Shown here: piece after piece, positions 8,735 to 16,812 of the stretch | How the letters are laid out: every line of letters begins with the position of its first letter | Numbering within the stretch: position 1 is the stretch's first letter | The notes under the pieces: generated by a model | What the model was told of the DNA's origin: nothing | Seen by the model: the letters and a program-made list of their open reading frames with translations, nothing else | Databases searched by the model: none | Origin: Mesorhizobium ciceri biovar biserrulae WSM1271 | GTDB lineage: Bacteria; Pseudomonadota; Alphaproteobacteria; Rhizobiales; Rhizobiaceae | DNA: 64,000 bases | Assembly: GCF_000185905.1 (NCBI RefSeq) | Contig: NC_014923.1 | Span: 6,200,490-6,264,489, forward strand | Reading direction: 5' to 3' | Translations under genes and position numbers: made by a program

Positions 8735-9643
8735 ATGAAAAAAGCCAAGGAAAGTCCCGCCGCGCCAACTTCGGGGCCGCTGAAGATCAGGATCGGCGGC
8801 AAGGAGCGGGAGTTCGATATCGAAAACCCCGTGCTTCCCGACTGGGTCGAGGACAACAAGCTGACTGCCGGCGGCTATCCCTACGACAAGAAGATGAAAA
8901 GCGATGAGTATGACGAAACGCTCGAGAAGCTGCAGATCGAGTTGGTCAAGGCGCAGGCCTGGCTGCAGTCGACCGGCAAACGGGTGATGGCGCTGTTCGA
9001 GGGCCGCGACGCCGCCGGCAAGGGCGGCACGATCTTCGTGGTGCGCCAGTACCTCAATCCGCGCACGGCACGCAACGTGGCGCTGACCAAGCCGACCCCG
9101 ACCGAACTGGGGCAATGGTACTACCAGCGCTATGTCGACCACTTCCCGACTTCAGGCGAATTCGTCACCTTCGACCGCTCCTGGTACAATCGCGCCGGCG
9201 TCGAGCCGGTGATGGGTTTCTGCACGCCGCAGCAGCACGAGCAGTTTCTCGACGAGACGCCGCATTTCGAGCGGATGATCTCCAACGAGGGGATTCACTT
9301 CTTCAAATTCTGGCTGAACATCGGCCGGGAAACGCAGCTCGAGCGCTTCCACGACCGCCGCTACAGCCCGCTGAAGAGCTGGAAGTTTTCGCCCATCGAC
9401 GTTGCGGGCATCACCAAGTGGGACGACTACACCAAGGTGCGCGACACAATGTTCGAGCGCACCCACAAGGAATTCGCGCCGTGGATCATCGTACGGGCCA
9501 ATGACAAGCGGCGCGCGCGGCTGGCGGTCATGCGGCGCATCCTTTCGTCTCTGCCCTATGAGGGGCGCGATCTCGAAATCATCGGCAAGGAAGACAAGAA
9601 GATCATCGGCGAAGGGCCGTCATTCCTGGGAAAACAGGATTGA
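8735..9643 (+). CDS. ppk2: Polyphosphate kinase 2
   Basis: 302 residues of the PPK2 family, which uses polyphosphate to phosphorylate nucleoside di- or monophosphates. The Walker A motif GRDAAGKGG is at residues 90-98 and the Walker B region FDRSWYNRAG at 146-155, with the lid arginines in HDRRYSPLKSWKFSP. The length fits a single-domain, nucleoside-diphosphate-using (class I) enzyme, though the class cannot be proved by eye. The ATG has GGAAAGGG upstream. Divergence from phoR suggests a functional link with phosphate supply. Confidence 0.94.
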   Translation: MKKAKESPAAPTSGPLKIRIGGKEREFDIENPVLPDWVEDNKLTAGGYPYDKKMKSDEYDETLEKLQIELVKAQAWLQSTGKRVMALFEGRDAAGKGGTIFVVRQYLNPRTARNVALTKPTPTELGQWYYQRYVDHFPTSGEFVTFDRSWYNRAGVEPVMGFCTPQQHEQFLDETPHFERMISNEGIHFFKFWLNIGRETQLERFHDRRYSPLKSWKFSPIDVAGITKWDDYTKVRDTMFERTHKEFAPWIIVRANDKRRARLAVMRRILSSLPYEGRDLEIIGKEDKKIIGEGPSFLGKQD

Positions 9644-9652
9644 CGCTTTTTT

Positions 9653-9681
9653 GCGTCGCGCGGCAAGGAACCGCGCGACGC
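9653..9681. repeat. Perfect 11-bp hairpin between convergent ppk2 and crotonase genes
   Basis: GCGTCGCGCGG at 9653-9663 pairs with CCGCGCGACGC at 9671-9681 around a 7-base loop. The T run lies before the stem on the plus strand, so it is not a textbook terminator in either direction. Its strength and position between convergent genes still suggest a transcription boundary. Confidence 0.6.
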
Positions 9682-9692
9682 AATCATGATGC

Positions 9693-10442
9693 TTAAGCCG
9701 CCAGCCTGGCGATACGCTGCAATCGCCGCAGCGTCGTATCATCCTGCAGCGCCTGCTGGAAAAGCGAGATCTCCTGATCGATGCGGTCGCAGAGGGCCTC
9801 GGTGTTCCCCTTCAGCAGGCCGCGCGTCTGCAGCAGGGCGGCGACCGGCTTCTTGACGAGCTGTCTTGCCCGACCAAGGGCCGCCTCCTCGACGGTGCCT
9901 CCCGGCACGATCTCCGCGACCAGGCCGAGCGCCCTGGCATCTTCGGCGCGAAGCGTGTCGCCGAGGCAGAAGAAGCGGAAGGCACCGGCGTAGCCGAGCT
10001 TCTGCGGCGCCAGGATGCTGGTCGCCGCATCCGGCACCAGGCCGAAATCGACGAACGGCACCCTGAACGTGCTCTCATCGGACGCGATCACCATGTCGCA
10101 ATGGAACAGGATGGTGCAGCCGACACCGACGGCATCGCCATCGACGCAGGCAAGGATGGGCTTTGGAAACGTCGCCAGCGTGCGGAACAGGTCGGTGACG
10201 GCGGCGATCAGTTTCTGGTGCTTGGTGGCGTCGAGGAATTCGGAGAAGTCGCCGCCCAGACAGAAACAGCCTGCCAGGCCGCGCAAGACGACGACGCGAA
10301 CCTCCTCATTGTCGGCTGCTTCATGGAAGGTCCTTGCCAGGCTTTCATAGGCCCTCCTGTCCAGCACCGGCCGGCCGTCACTCGACGACACGGTGACCAC
10401 CAGCGTGTGGTTGCGAAGTTCAGGTTGCGGATGTGTGCTCAT
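9693..10442 (-). CDS. Crotonase-fold enzyme linked to AHL synthase (enoyl-CoA hydratase/isomerase-like)
   Basis: 249 residues of the crotonase superfamily, which binds acyl-CoA thioesters. The oxyanion-hole blocks are LAGCFCLGGDFSEF (residues about 63-76) and CVDGDAVGVGCTILFHCD. The position of the usual second glutamate, in VPFVDFGLVPD, carries Asp instead, so a plain hydratase role is doubtful. The ATG at 10442 has GGAG seven bases upstream. It begins 14 bases after the luxI stop and is surely cotranscribed with luxI. In Mesorhizobium japonicum a gene linked to a LuxI synthase takes part in making a doubly unsaturated acyl-homoserine lactone, and this gene is the natural counterpart (inference from layout). 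Confidence 0.85.
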   Translation of the reverse strand: MSTHPQPELRNHTLVVTVSSSDGRPVLDRRAYESLARTFHEAADNEEVRVVVLRGLAGCFCLGGDFSEFLDATKHQKLIAAVTDLFRTLATFPKPILACVDGDAVGVGCTILFHCDMVIASDESTFRVPFVDFGLVPDAATSILAPQKLGYAGAFRFFCLGDTLRAEDARALGLVAEIVPGGTVEEAALGRARQLVKKPVAALLQTRGLLKGNTEALCDRIDQEISLFQQALQDDTTLRRLQRIARLAA

Positions 10443-10456
10443 GACTGTCTCCGATC

Positions 10457-11095
10457 TCATGACGCACGCCTTTGCCCGAGCATGTCGGGATATCCCCTGG
10501 CCAGCACGGGAGCAAAATGATTGCGGCGCGACCGCACCACATCGAGTGTGTGCTCGTTGAAGGTCAGTAAGGTGGCGACCACCTGCTGGTTGCCATAGGT
10601 GCGCTGATAGCCAAGCGGGGTCGCCAGGAAATGCAGTTGCAAGGCGCGCAGCACCCACATCGGCTCGAACTCGATGATCACCTTGTCGACGCCGCGCTTC
10701 AGCCCCCACTCGACGAAACCGGCAATCAGTTCGGTGCCGACGGTCGAAACGCCGCGACGGCCATCGCGAAAACCGGGAGCCACCGCGTAGCGGGTCAATT
10801 CCCAGATGTTTGGACCCGATGGCGGCGTTCCTTCGGAAAGATCGGTCAAGACCTCGGTCAGCAGATGTGGCCGCGTCGTCGGCAACATCCTCTGATAACC
10901 CGCCACTTCACCGCCCCTGATGACGATCTGATGGACCGCCTCGTCGTGATCGAACTGGTCGAGTTCGAGCCCGTCGGGGCGTCTGAGGTCATCCCACCCC
11001 ATCTCCTCGACGAATATCTTGTAGCGCAAACGATGGACGGCCTCCCAAAGGTCGGGACGTTCCATCAATTCCTGGGTTGTAAGGGAAAAAAGCAT
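10457..11095 (-). CDS. LuxI-family acyl-homoserine-lactone synthase
   Basis: 212 residues. The conserved LuxI residues are all in register: Arg24, Phe28 and Trp34 in RYKIFVEEMGW, Asp46 and Asp49 in DQFD, Arg69 in GYQRMLPTT, Glu99 and Arg102 in IWELTRYAV. The enzyme makes an N-acyl-homoserine lactone from S-adenosylmethionine and an acyl donor. Linkage to a crotonase-fold gene suggests an acyl-CoA donor and a modified chain. The ATG at 11095 has GGAG upstream; an ATG 24 codons earlier is less likely. It lies downstream of luxR with a palindrome in between. Confidence 0.93.
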   Translation of the reverse strand: MLFSLTTQELMERPDLWEAVHRLRYKIFVEEMGWDDLRRPDGLELDQFDHDEAVHQIVIRGGEVAGYQRMLPTTRPHLLTEVLTDLSEGTPPSGPNIWELTRYAVAPGFRDGRRGVSTVGTELIAGFVEWGLKRGVDKVIIEFEPMWVLRALQLHFLATPLGYQRTYGNQQVVATLLTFNEHTLDVVRSRRNHFAPVLARGYPDMLGQRRAS

Positions 11096-11174
11096 TCCGC
11101 CGTCTCCTGCGTTCAGAGGAAGATACGGCCGTGCTTTGATGAGAAAATTGCGTGATCGCGTAGGCAAGGATTTC

Positions 11175-11193
11175 AGGTCGGCACGGCCGACCT
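11175..11193. promoter_or_regulatory. Perfect 19-bp palindrome, candidate lux box for luxI
   Basis: AGGTCGGCACGGCCGACCT has 8-bp arms around a 3-base centre. It lies about 80 bases upstream of the luxI start and overlaps the luxR stop codon. Size and place fit a LuxR-type binding site. No T run follows, which argues against a terminator. Confidence 0.55.
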
Positions 11194-11923
11194 AACTAAT
11201 GTAGCCGCGCCGTATCGCTTCCGCGACGGCCTGCACCCTGTTGACGGCACCTAGTTTGCTTTTGGCGTTAAGAAGATGTTTCTCCGAGGTGTGTTCGGAA
11301 ATGCCGAGGATTTGCGAAATCTCCCATTCGGACTTGCCGACGGCGGCCCATTGCAGGCATTCGCGCTCGCGCGGCGTCAGCACGATATGATCGATGGTCC
11401 TGTTCGCCATGGTGTGGAGTTGCATGGCGCGGCCAACCGCGTAGGTCGAGACCAGCGACACCTGGCCGAATTCGGCGGCGGACAATTCCACGGCCTCGCC
11501 GCCCAGCGACACCATGACGATCTGGCCGTCGAGCGTGATCAGCGGAAAGGCCAACCCATCGCGCAGTTTGAAGGCGCCGGCATCGCCCATCACCTCGCCG
11601 CTGCTCTTGTCTATGCGGATGCCTTGGGACGCCTCGTGCCACTGGAAGGGCGCCTGCAACTGTTTCATATGGCTGACGACCGGGTCATGATCGACATAGT
11701 TGCGCGCGACATAGCGCTCCAGCCACTCGCCAGGCCAATCGCAGAGAAGCACATGCTGCTTTTGCTGGCCGGCCGGCGTGCCTGGCTGCGGGACGGTTCC
11801 CGCCATCAGTGCGGTGAGACCGAAATCCGATGTTATGCCCAGCAGCCTTTCGCAGACCGCCGCCGCCGTTGCGGCGTGCTGCAGTTGGTCTATGTATTCC
11901 AGCGTGCGATCGAACTGACCCAT
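11192..11923 (-). CDS. LuxR-family quorum-sensing transcriptional regulator
   Basis: 243 residues. The N-terminal autoinducer-binding domain (about residues 15-165) has the CDWPGEWLERYVARNYVDHDPV block, in which the Trp, Tyr and Asp residues that contact the lactone ring are kept. The GerE helix-turn-helix spans residues 182-243, from LTPRERECLQWAAVGKSEWE to the C-terminal RRGYIS. It should bind the signal made by the adjacent LuxI and act on the palindrome upstream of luxI. The ATG at 11923 starts the family-like part; upstream in-frame codons are not supported. Confidence 0.93.
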   Translation of the reverse strand: MGQFDRTLEYIDQLQHAATAAAVCERLLGITSDFGLTALMAGTVPQPGTPAGQQKQHVLLCDWPGEWLERYVARNYVDHDPVVSHMKQLQAPFQWHEASQGIRIDKSSGEVMGDAGAFKLRDGLAFPLITLDGQIVMVSLGGEAVELSAAEFGQVSLVSTYAVGRAMQLHTMANRTIDHIVLTPRERECLQWAAVGKSEWEISQILGISEHTSEKHLLNAKSKLGAVNRVQAVAEAIRRGYIS

Positions 11924-12142
11924 CGCAACATCAACCCCATGTTGCCTTGTGCATTGCGGCCAATGATGCGTGCCTGATTTACACTTCGCCACCGACCACG
12001 GATTGCAAATCGCATACTTATTTTGTGGCTCCCTCTCACCGAGGCGACCGAAGCTGATTTGCAAACCGGCTAAATCATATCCTGAAATCGGCGGGTTGAA
12101 ATCAAAAACCATTGTGCCTGTACCATTTTCGTACCAAAACCG

Positions 12143-13021
12143 GTGCGAGCACGACTGTGGCGGAGTTTTATCTTGGCGTTCCGGTGGAGGTCCTTCGCCT
12201 TTGCGATGCTGATCGGGTTGCTGTCGTTCGCCGACGGTGCGCGCGCCGCGGCGCCTCAGGTTCCGGTGCTGTGGGATGCCAAGGAGCGGCTGCCCAAGCC
12301 GGACCTTTCGACGCTGCCCCGGCTGAGGTTCCTCACCACCACGGACTTCCCGCCTTTCAACTTCCTCGACGGTGCGGGAAAGCTGTCCGGCTTCCACATC
12401 GATCTGGCACGCGCCATCTGTGCCGAGCTTGGCATTGTCGAAAAATGCCAGATCCAGGCCCTGCCCTGGGCCGAGCTGGAAGGCGCACTGCAGAAAGGCG
12501 AAGGCGAGGCGATCATCGCCGGCATCGCCGCCACACCGGAATCGCGCGCGACCTACGCCTTCTCACGCTCCTATCTGCAGTTTCCGGCGCGCTTCGTCAT
12601 GCCGAAGGGCAAGGCGCTGACCGAGCCCGTCTTTGACAAATTGCACGGCAAGCGTGTCGGCGTGATATCAGGCTCGGCGCATGAGCGCATGCTGCGCGAC
12701 TATTTCAACACGGTCCAGGTCGTCCCTTTCGACAGGCCGGAAGAACTGTATGCCGATCTCAAGGCCGGCAAGGTCGACGCCGCCTTCGGCGACGGCATGC
12801 GCCTGGCTTTCTGGCTGGGCGGCTCGGACGCGGCGGGCTGCTGCCGCTTTGCCGGCGGGCCCTATCTGGCGCCCGAATATCTGGGCACGGGCATGGCTAT
12901 CGCCACCAAGGCTGACAATCCGGCGCTGGCTGCAGCGATCGACTACGCGCTGCAGGAAATTTCAATGAAAGGCACGTTCGCCGAATTTTATCTGCGCTAT
13001 TTCCCCGTCAGTTTTTTCTAA
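12143..13021 (+). CDS. Periplasmic solute-binding protein, amino-acid-binding (SBP_bac_3) type
   Basis: 292 residues in the longest reading from a GTG. A hydrophobic signal (FAFAMLIGLLSFADGARA) ends near an AAP cleavage site. The mature part has the family blocks LRFLTTTDFPPFNFLD, LSGFHIDLARAICAEL, GEAIIAGIAATPESRATYAFSRSY and KVDAAFGDG. Such proteins deliver amino acids or small polar ligands to an ABC permease, but no permease or ATPase gene is adjacent. It may therefore be an orphan receptor or share a transporter. An ATG at 12206 is an alternative start that shortens the region before the signal peptide. Divergent from luxR. Confidence 0.82.
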   Translation: MRARLWRSFILAFRWRSFAFAMLIGLLSFADGARAAAPQVPVLWDAKERLPKPDLSTLPRLRFLTTTDFPPFNFLDGAGKLSGFHIDLARAICAELGIVEKCQIQALPWAELEGALQKGEGEAIIAGIAATPESRATYAFSRSYLQFPARFVMPKGKALTEPVFDKLHGKRVGVISGSAHERMLRDYFNTVQVVPFDRPEELYADLKAGKVDAAFGDGMRLAFWLGGSDAAGCCRFAGGPYLAPEYLGTGMAIATKADNPALAAAIDYALQEISMKGTFAEFYLRYFPVSFF

Positions 13022-13033
13022 AGCCAAGGACTT

Positions 13034-13441
13034 TCAGGTCAGGGTACGCAGCCGCGCCTTGGCCGCGCGGCCGATGGCAGCAACCGTCAGCGTGTCGAGA
13101 TCGAGCTGACGCCGGATCAGCTGCAGCACCCGCACCTCTTCCATGCGCATTTCGAGGTCGACGGCGGCAACCTCGAAGGCGGCGGCATAGGCGGTGTCGC
13201 GCAGCCGCTCGGGCAAGACCTCGGCGACTTCAGCCAGCACGCCCTCCAGCCCATCCTTTTCGTGCAGGCGCTTCTGGCAGTCCTGGGCGACGCCGACCAG
13301 CCTGTCGTGGTTGAAGTCCTCGAACACCGGCCAGGAGCGGACGACCTCGCCGATCCGTGCCAGTTCAACATCGGTCATGTCGCGGTCGGAGGCCGAGGTG
13401 ATGACCATCAGATAGATCAGGGCTTCATGAGGTGTCGGCAA
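13034..13441 (-). CDS. TerB-like (tellurite-resistance) domain protein
   Basis: 135 residues from a TTG start that has a clear AAGGAG six bases upstream. The all-helical sequence fits the TerB family: HEALIYLMVITSASDRDMTDVEL near the start, an acidic pair near the middle, and AYAAAFEVAAVDLEMRMEEVRVLQLI, where acidic residues could bind a metal. TerB-domain proteins are usually cytoplasmic and of unclear function; a role in tellurite resistance is not implied by a lone gene. It is convergent with the solute-binding protein gene and divergent from lysS. Confidence 0.82.
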   Translation of the reverse strand: MPTPHEALIYLMVITSASDRDMTDVELARIGEVVRSWPVFEDFNHDRLVGVAQDCQKRLHEKDGLEGVLAEVAEVLPERLRDTAYAAAFEVAAVDLEMRMEEVRVLQLIRRQLDLDTLTVAAIGRAAKARLRTLT

Positions 13442-13606
13442 TTTTTTCTCCTTGAACCGGGCCTCGAAGTTAGGAACGCCCGTTCTGCACCGCAAGGAAA
13501 AAGCGCCGCACGCGTTGACGCTCCGGCGCTGCACGCCTAGAGACCGGTTGAAAAACCCTTGCTGCGGCCCGCCTTCGGGCCGGCAGATGATTTGGAAAAC
13601 TGTGAC

Positions 13607-15253
13607 ATGGCGGGATCAAACATCATCGATCTCAACCCCGAGCTGCTGGCGGCCGCGACCGAAAGCAAGGCGTGGCCGTTCGAGGAAGCCAAAAAGATCA
13701 TCGAGCGCTACAAAGGCGCCGACTTTCCGCAAACGGTCCTGTTCGAGACCGGCTACGGGCCGTCCGGCCTGCCGCATATCGGCACGTTCGGCGAGGTGGC
13801 GCGCACCTCGATGGTGCGCCATGCCTTCCGTGTCCTGACGCAGGACAAGGTCGCGACCAAGCTGCTGTGCTTTTCCGACGATATGGACGGCATGCGCAAG
13901 ATACCCGACAGCGTGCCGGACCGCGCCGCACTCGAGCCGCATCTGCACAAGCCGCTGTCGTCGGTCCCCAACCCCTTCGGCGGCGACTATGCGAGCTTCG
14001 CCGACCACAACAATGCGATGCTCTGCCGCTTCCTCGACACGTTCGGCTTCGACTACGAGTTCGCCAGCGCGACCCAATACTACAAGGCCGGCCGTTTCGA
14101 CGCGATGCTCAAGCGCGCCGCCGAGCGCTATGAGCAGATCATGGCGGTGATGCTGCCGACGCTCGGGCCCGAGCGGCAGGCGACCTACAGCCCGTTCCTG
14201 CCGATCTCGCCGAAGAGCGGCCGCGTGCTTTACGTGCCGATGAAGCATGTCGACGCCAAAGCCGGCACCATCACCTTCGACGACGAGGGCACCGAGACCA
14301 CGCTTTCGATCACCGGCGGCCGCGTGAAGCTGCAGTGGAAGCCGGATTTCGGCATGCGCTGGGCAGCGCTTGGCGTCGATTTCGAAATGTTCGGCAAGGA
14401 CCACCAGACCAATGCGGTGGTCTACGACCGTATCTGCAACATTCTGGGCGGACGGGCGCCGGAGCATTTCGTCTACGAACTGTTCCTCGACGAGAATGGC
14501 CAGAAGATCTCGAAGTCGAAGGGCAACGGGCTGACCATCGACGAGTGGCTGACCTATGCGCCGACCGAAAGCCTCGGGCTCTACATGTACCAACGGCCGC
14601 GGCAGGCCAAGAAGCTGTATTTCGACGTCATCCCGCGGGCCGTGGATGAATACTACACGTTCCTCGCCGCCTATCCCCGCCAGGACTGGAAGGAGCGGCT
14701 GGGCAACCCGGTCTGGCATATGCATGACGGCAACCCGCCCGCGATCGACATGCCGGTGCCGTTCTCTCTGCTGCTCAATCTGGTCAGCGCTTCCAACGCG
14801 CAGAACAAGGATGTGCTGTGGGGATTCATTTCACGTCATACGCAAGGCGTAACGCCGGCGACGCATCCAGAGCTCGACCGGCTGGTCGGCCATGCGATCC
14901 GCTATTTCGACGACTTCGTGAAGCCGACGAAAACCTTCCGGCCCGCCGACGAGGTCGAGCGCGAAGCGCTGGCAGCGCTCAACGAAGCACTTGGCGCGCT
15001 GCCGGCGGACGCCAGCGGCGAAGCGATCCAGAACGCCTCGCTCAACGTCGCACGCAGGATCGAGCGCTATCAGGATCATTCCAAGCAGAGCCCGGAAGGC
15101 GGCCCCGGCGTATCGGGCGCCTTCTTCCAGATGATCTACCAGGTGCTGATCGGCCAGGAGCGCGGCCCGCGCTTCGGCTCGTTCGCAGCACTCTACGGCG
15201 TTGCCGAGACGCGTGCGCTCATTGAGCGGGCGCTGGCTGGTCAGCTGGCTTGA
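13607..15253 (+). CDS. lysS: Lysyl-tRNA synthetase, class I
   Basis: 548 residues of the class I enzyme, unrelated to the class II LysRS of most bacteria but usual in many alphaproteobacteria. The HIGH-like motif is PSGLPHIGTFGEV near residue 52 and KISKSKGNG forms the KMSKS-type loop near residue 303. It charges tRNA-Lys in the cytoplasm. The ATG at 13607 is preferred to an in-frame start 16 codons upstream that lies across a GC-rich hairpin. The last 35 bases overlap the tail of the convergent gene. Confidence 0.95.
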   Translation: MAGSNIIDLNPELLAAATESKAWPFEEAKKIIERYKGADFPQTVLFETGYGPSGLPHIGTFGEVARTSMVRHAFRVLTQDKVATKLLCFSDDMDGMRKIPDSVPDRAALEPHLHKPLSSVPNPFGGDYASFADHNNAMLCRFLDTFGFDYEFASATQYYKAGRFDAMLKRAAERYEQIMAVMLPTLGPERQATYSPFLPISPKSGRVLYVPMKHVDAKAGTITFDDEGTETTLSITGGRVKLQWKPDFGMRWAALGVDFEMFGKDHQTNAVVYDRICNILGGRAPEHFVYELFLDENGQKISKSKGNGLTIDEWLTYAPTESLGLYMYQRPRQAKKLYFDVIPRAVDEYYTFLAAYPRQDWKERLGNPVWHMHDGNPPAIDMPVPFSLLLNLVSASNAQNKDVLWGFISRHTQGVTPATHPELDRLVGHAIRYFDDFVKPTKTFRPADEVEREALAALNEALGALPADASGEAIQNASLNVARRIERYQDHSKQSPEGGPGVSGAFFQMIYQVLIGQERGPRFGSFAALYGVAETRALIERALAGQLA

Positions 15254-16070
15254 GCACGCCGTCGACCTCTTCCAGGATCGAACCCGGCGCCTGAGGTGCG
15301 GGGCCTGGCGCGGCCGGCATCGCCGGCATGCCGGACAGATCGGGCGCCGATCCGAAAATGCCCTTCCTGCCCGTGCGCGCCTTGTCGCCGGCCTCGACAT
15401 AGGGGCCGCCCTTGGCGGCGCGCGCCCAGCCATTTTCGACCAGCCACTGACCGACATCCTGCTTGCCGATCCGGCACTCGGCTGCGATCAGGTCGCGGCC
15501 GCCCTGCGGCGGCACCGTGCAGACCACCGCGCGGCCGCGCAGGAAGGCGCGGAACGCTGTCCTCGCCCGGACGCCGCACGGCCAGGACTTGCCGTCCTCG
15601 CTGCAAATCTCGTCCTGCCTGACGATGTCGATGCCGGAAACCGCGACCGAGTAGCCCTTCGCCTCGATCAAGCCGGCGGCCGGCGCAACCGGCTGGAACA
15701 GCTTTGTGCCGTTCCAGTCGTCAGGCATTTTCGGCTTGGGCGGCACGGCCAGCGCGAGTTTGCTCAGCGGCTCGCGCGGCTCGATCCGTTCAAGCCCGTC
15801 GGCGGGCAGTTCCGGCGGCGCGACGATTTCGGGATCGATCGCCCTCGAATGCGTCGCCGGCTTCGGCGGCTGCGGAACTGCGATGGCCGATGTGGCCGGC
15901 TCCTCGGGCAGCGTCCCGGCAGCCTGCTGCGCCATCGCATCGGCGCCCGGATCAAGCTGGTCCACGGTGATGACGCTTTCACTACCTTTCAGAGTGCGAC
16001 CGCCAGTGACGACGATGGCTGCCATCACAGGGACCATCAGAACCGCCAGCGCGTGATGGAGAAGCCGCAC
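15219..16070 (-). CDS. Exported protein with degenerate staphylococcal-nuclease-like domain
   Basis: 283 residues from a GTG. An N-terminal hydrophobic segment (LAVLMVPVMAAIVVTGG) may be a signal or anchor, followed by a proline-rich linker to about residue 115. The C-terminal part (about 140-240) follows the thermonuclease fold, with VAVSGIDIVRQDEIC, WPCGVRARTAFRAFLRGR and DVGQWLVENGWARA. The catalytic residues expected in DGDT, GIDxPE and the D-R-Y-G-R loop are not there, so nuclease activity is unlikely. It begins 9 bases after the S24 regulator stop and is probably cotranscribed. Its 3' end overlaps lysS tail to tail by 35 bases. Confidence 0.7.
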   Translation of the reverse strand: MRLLHHALAVLMVPVMAAIVVTGGRTLKGSESVITVDQLDPGADAMAQQAAGTLPEEPATSAIAVPQPPKPATHSRAIDPEIVAPPELPADGLERIEPREPLSKLALAVPPKPKMPDDWNGTKLFQPVAPAAGLIEAKGYSVAVSGIDIVRQDEICSEDGKSWPCGVRARTAFRAFLRGRAVVCTVPPQGGRDLIAAECRIGKQDVGQWLVENGWARAAKGGPYVEAGDKARTGRKGIFGSAPDLSGMPAMPAAPGPAPQAPGSILEEVDGVLKPADQPAPAQ

Positions 16071-16079
16071 CAGCTTAAC

Positions 16080-16730
16080 CTATTGGCTTGCCCAGACAAT
16101 CCGCGCCACCCATTCGACATCGCGCATGGGAATATCGCGGTCGGGATGATCGGGATTGAGCGAGACCAGCGCAATCGACCTGACGGTCTGGCGCTCGAGC
16201 ACCTTGGCCATCACTTCGCCTGATGTGGTCTTGACGACGACGCGATCGCCCTTGCGGGTAACGGCGCCCGGTTCGACGATGAGGACGTCGCCATTGCGGT
16301 AGAGCGGCAGCATGGAATCGCCCTGCACCTGCAAAGCATAGGAACTCTCGGTCGATTGCGTCGGCAGTTCGATCAGATCCCAGCCCTGCCCGGCTGGAAA
16401 GCCGGCATCGTCGAAGAAGCCGCCGGCGCCGGCCTGGGCAAAGCCGAGCAGCGGCACGGAGCTTCGGCGGGCGACCGAAGCCGCATGGCTGGCCCCGGCC
16501 CGACCTTCAATCAAACCGGTGAATTCGTCGAGGGAGGCGCCCGTTGCCTCCATGATCTTTGCCAGTGATTCGGTCGAGGGCCAGCGCGGCCGGCCATCCG
16601 ACGACAGGCGCTTCGACTTGTTGAAGGCGGTGGAATCGAGCCCCGCACGCTTGGCCAGCCCCGAGGCCGAAAGCGAATAGCGCTCGGCAAGAGCATCAAT
16701 GGCAGCCCAGACACGGTCATGCGAGAGCAT
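16080..16730 (-). CDS. S24-family (LexA/CI-like) helix-turn-helix regulator
   Basis: 216 residues. The N-terminus holds a helix-turn-helix (about residues 5-70, YSLSASGLAKRAGLD). The C-terminal S24 peptidase-like domain has Ser139 in QVQGDSMLP and Lys176 in VMAKVLERQ, 37 residues apart as in LexA, with an Ala-Gly pair near residues 100-101 that could be the self-cleavage site. This suggests a repressor inactivated by autoproteolysis, but it is not the canonical LexA. The ATG has AAGGAG upstream. A palindrome with GAACAGG arms sits just upstream and could be its own operator. Confidence 0.87.
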   Translation of the reverse strand: MLSHDRVWAAIDALAERYSLSASGLAKRAGLDSTAFNKSKRLSSDGRPRWPSTESLAKIMEATGASLDEFTGLIEGRAGASHAASVARRSSVPLLGFAQAGAGGFFDDAGFPAGQGWDLIELPTQSTESSYALQVQGDSMLPLYRNGDVLIVEPGAVTRKGDRVVVKTTSGEVMAKVLERQTVRSIALVSLNPDHPDRDIPMRDVEWVARIVWASQ

Positions 16731-16745
16731 GTGTCGCTCTCCTTT

Positions 16746-16772
16746 GAACAGGAAAAAATACCTTCCCTGTTC
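16746..16772. promoter_or_regulatory. Spaced palindrome upstream of the S24 regulator
   Basis: GAACAGG at 16746-16752 and CCTGTTC at 16766-16772 are exact inverted copies with centres 20 bases apart, about two helical turns. The position, 16 bases before the start codon, suits an autoregulatory operator. Confidence 0.45.
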
Positions 16773-16812
16773 TAACCCCGGACCGCCATCTTGTCCACAG
16801 TGCAAGGCTTAC

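Noticed and set aside
8614..8859. Upstream extension of phoR
   Set aside because: It would overlap the divergent ppk2 coding region and its promoter, and lacks similarity to PhoR.
9653..9681. Classical terminator of ppk2
   Set aside because: The T run lies before, not after, the stem on the plus strand, and A residues follow the stem on the minus strand; kept only as a hairpin.
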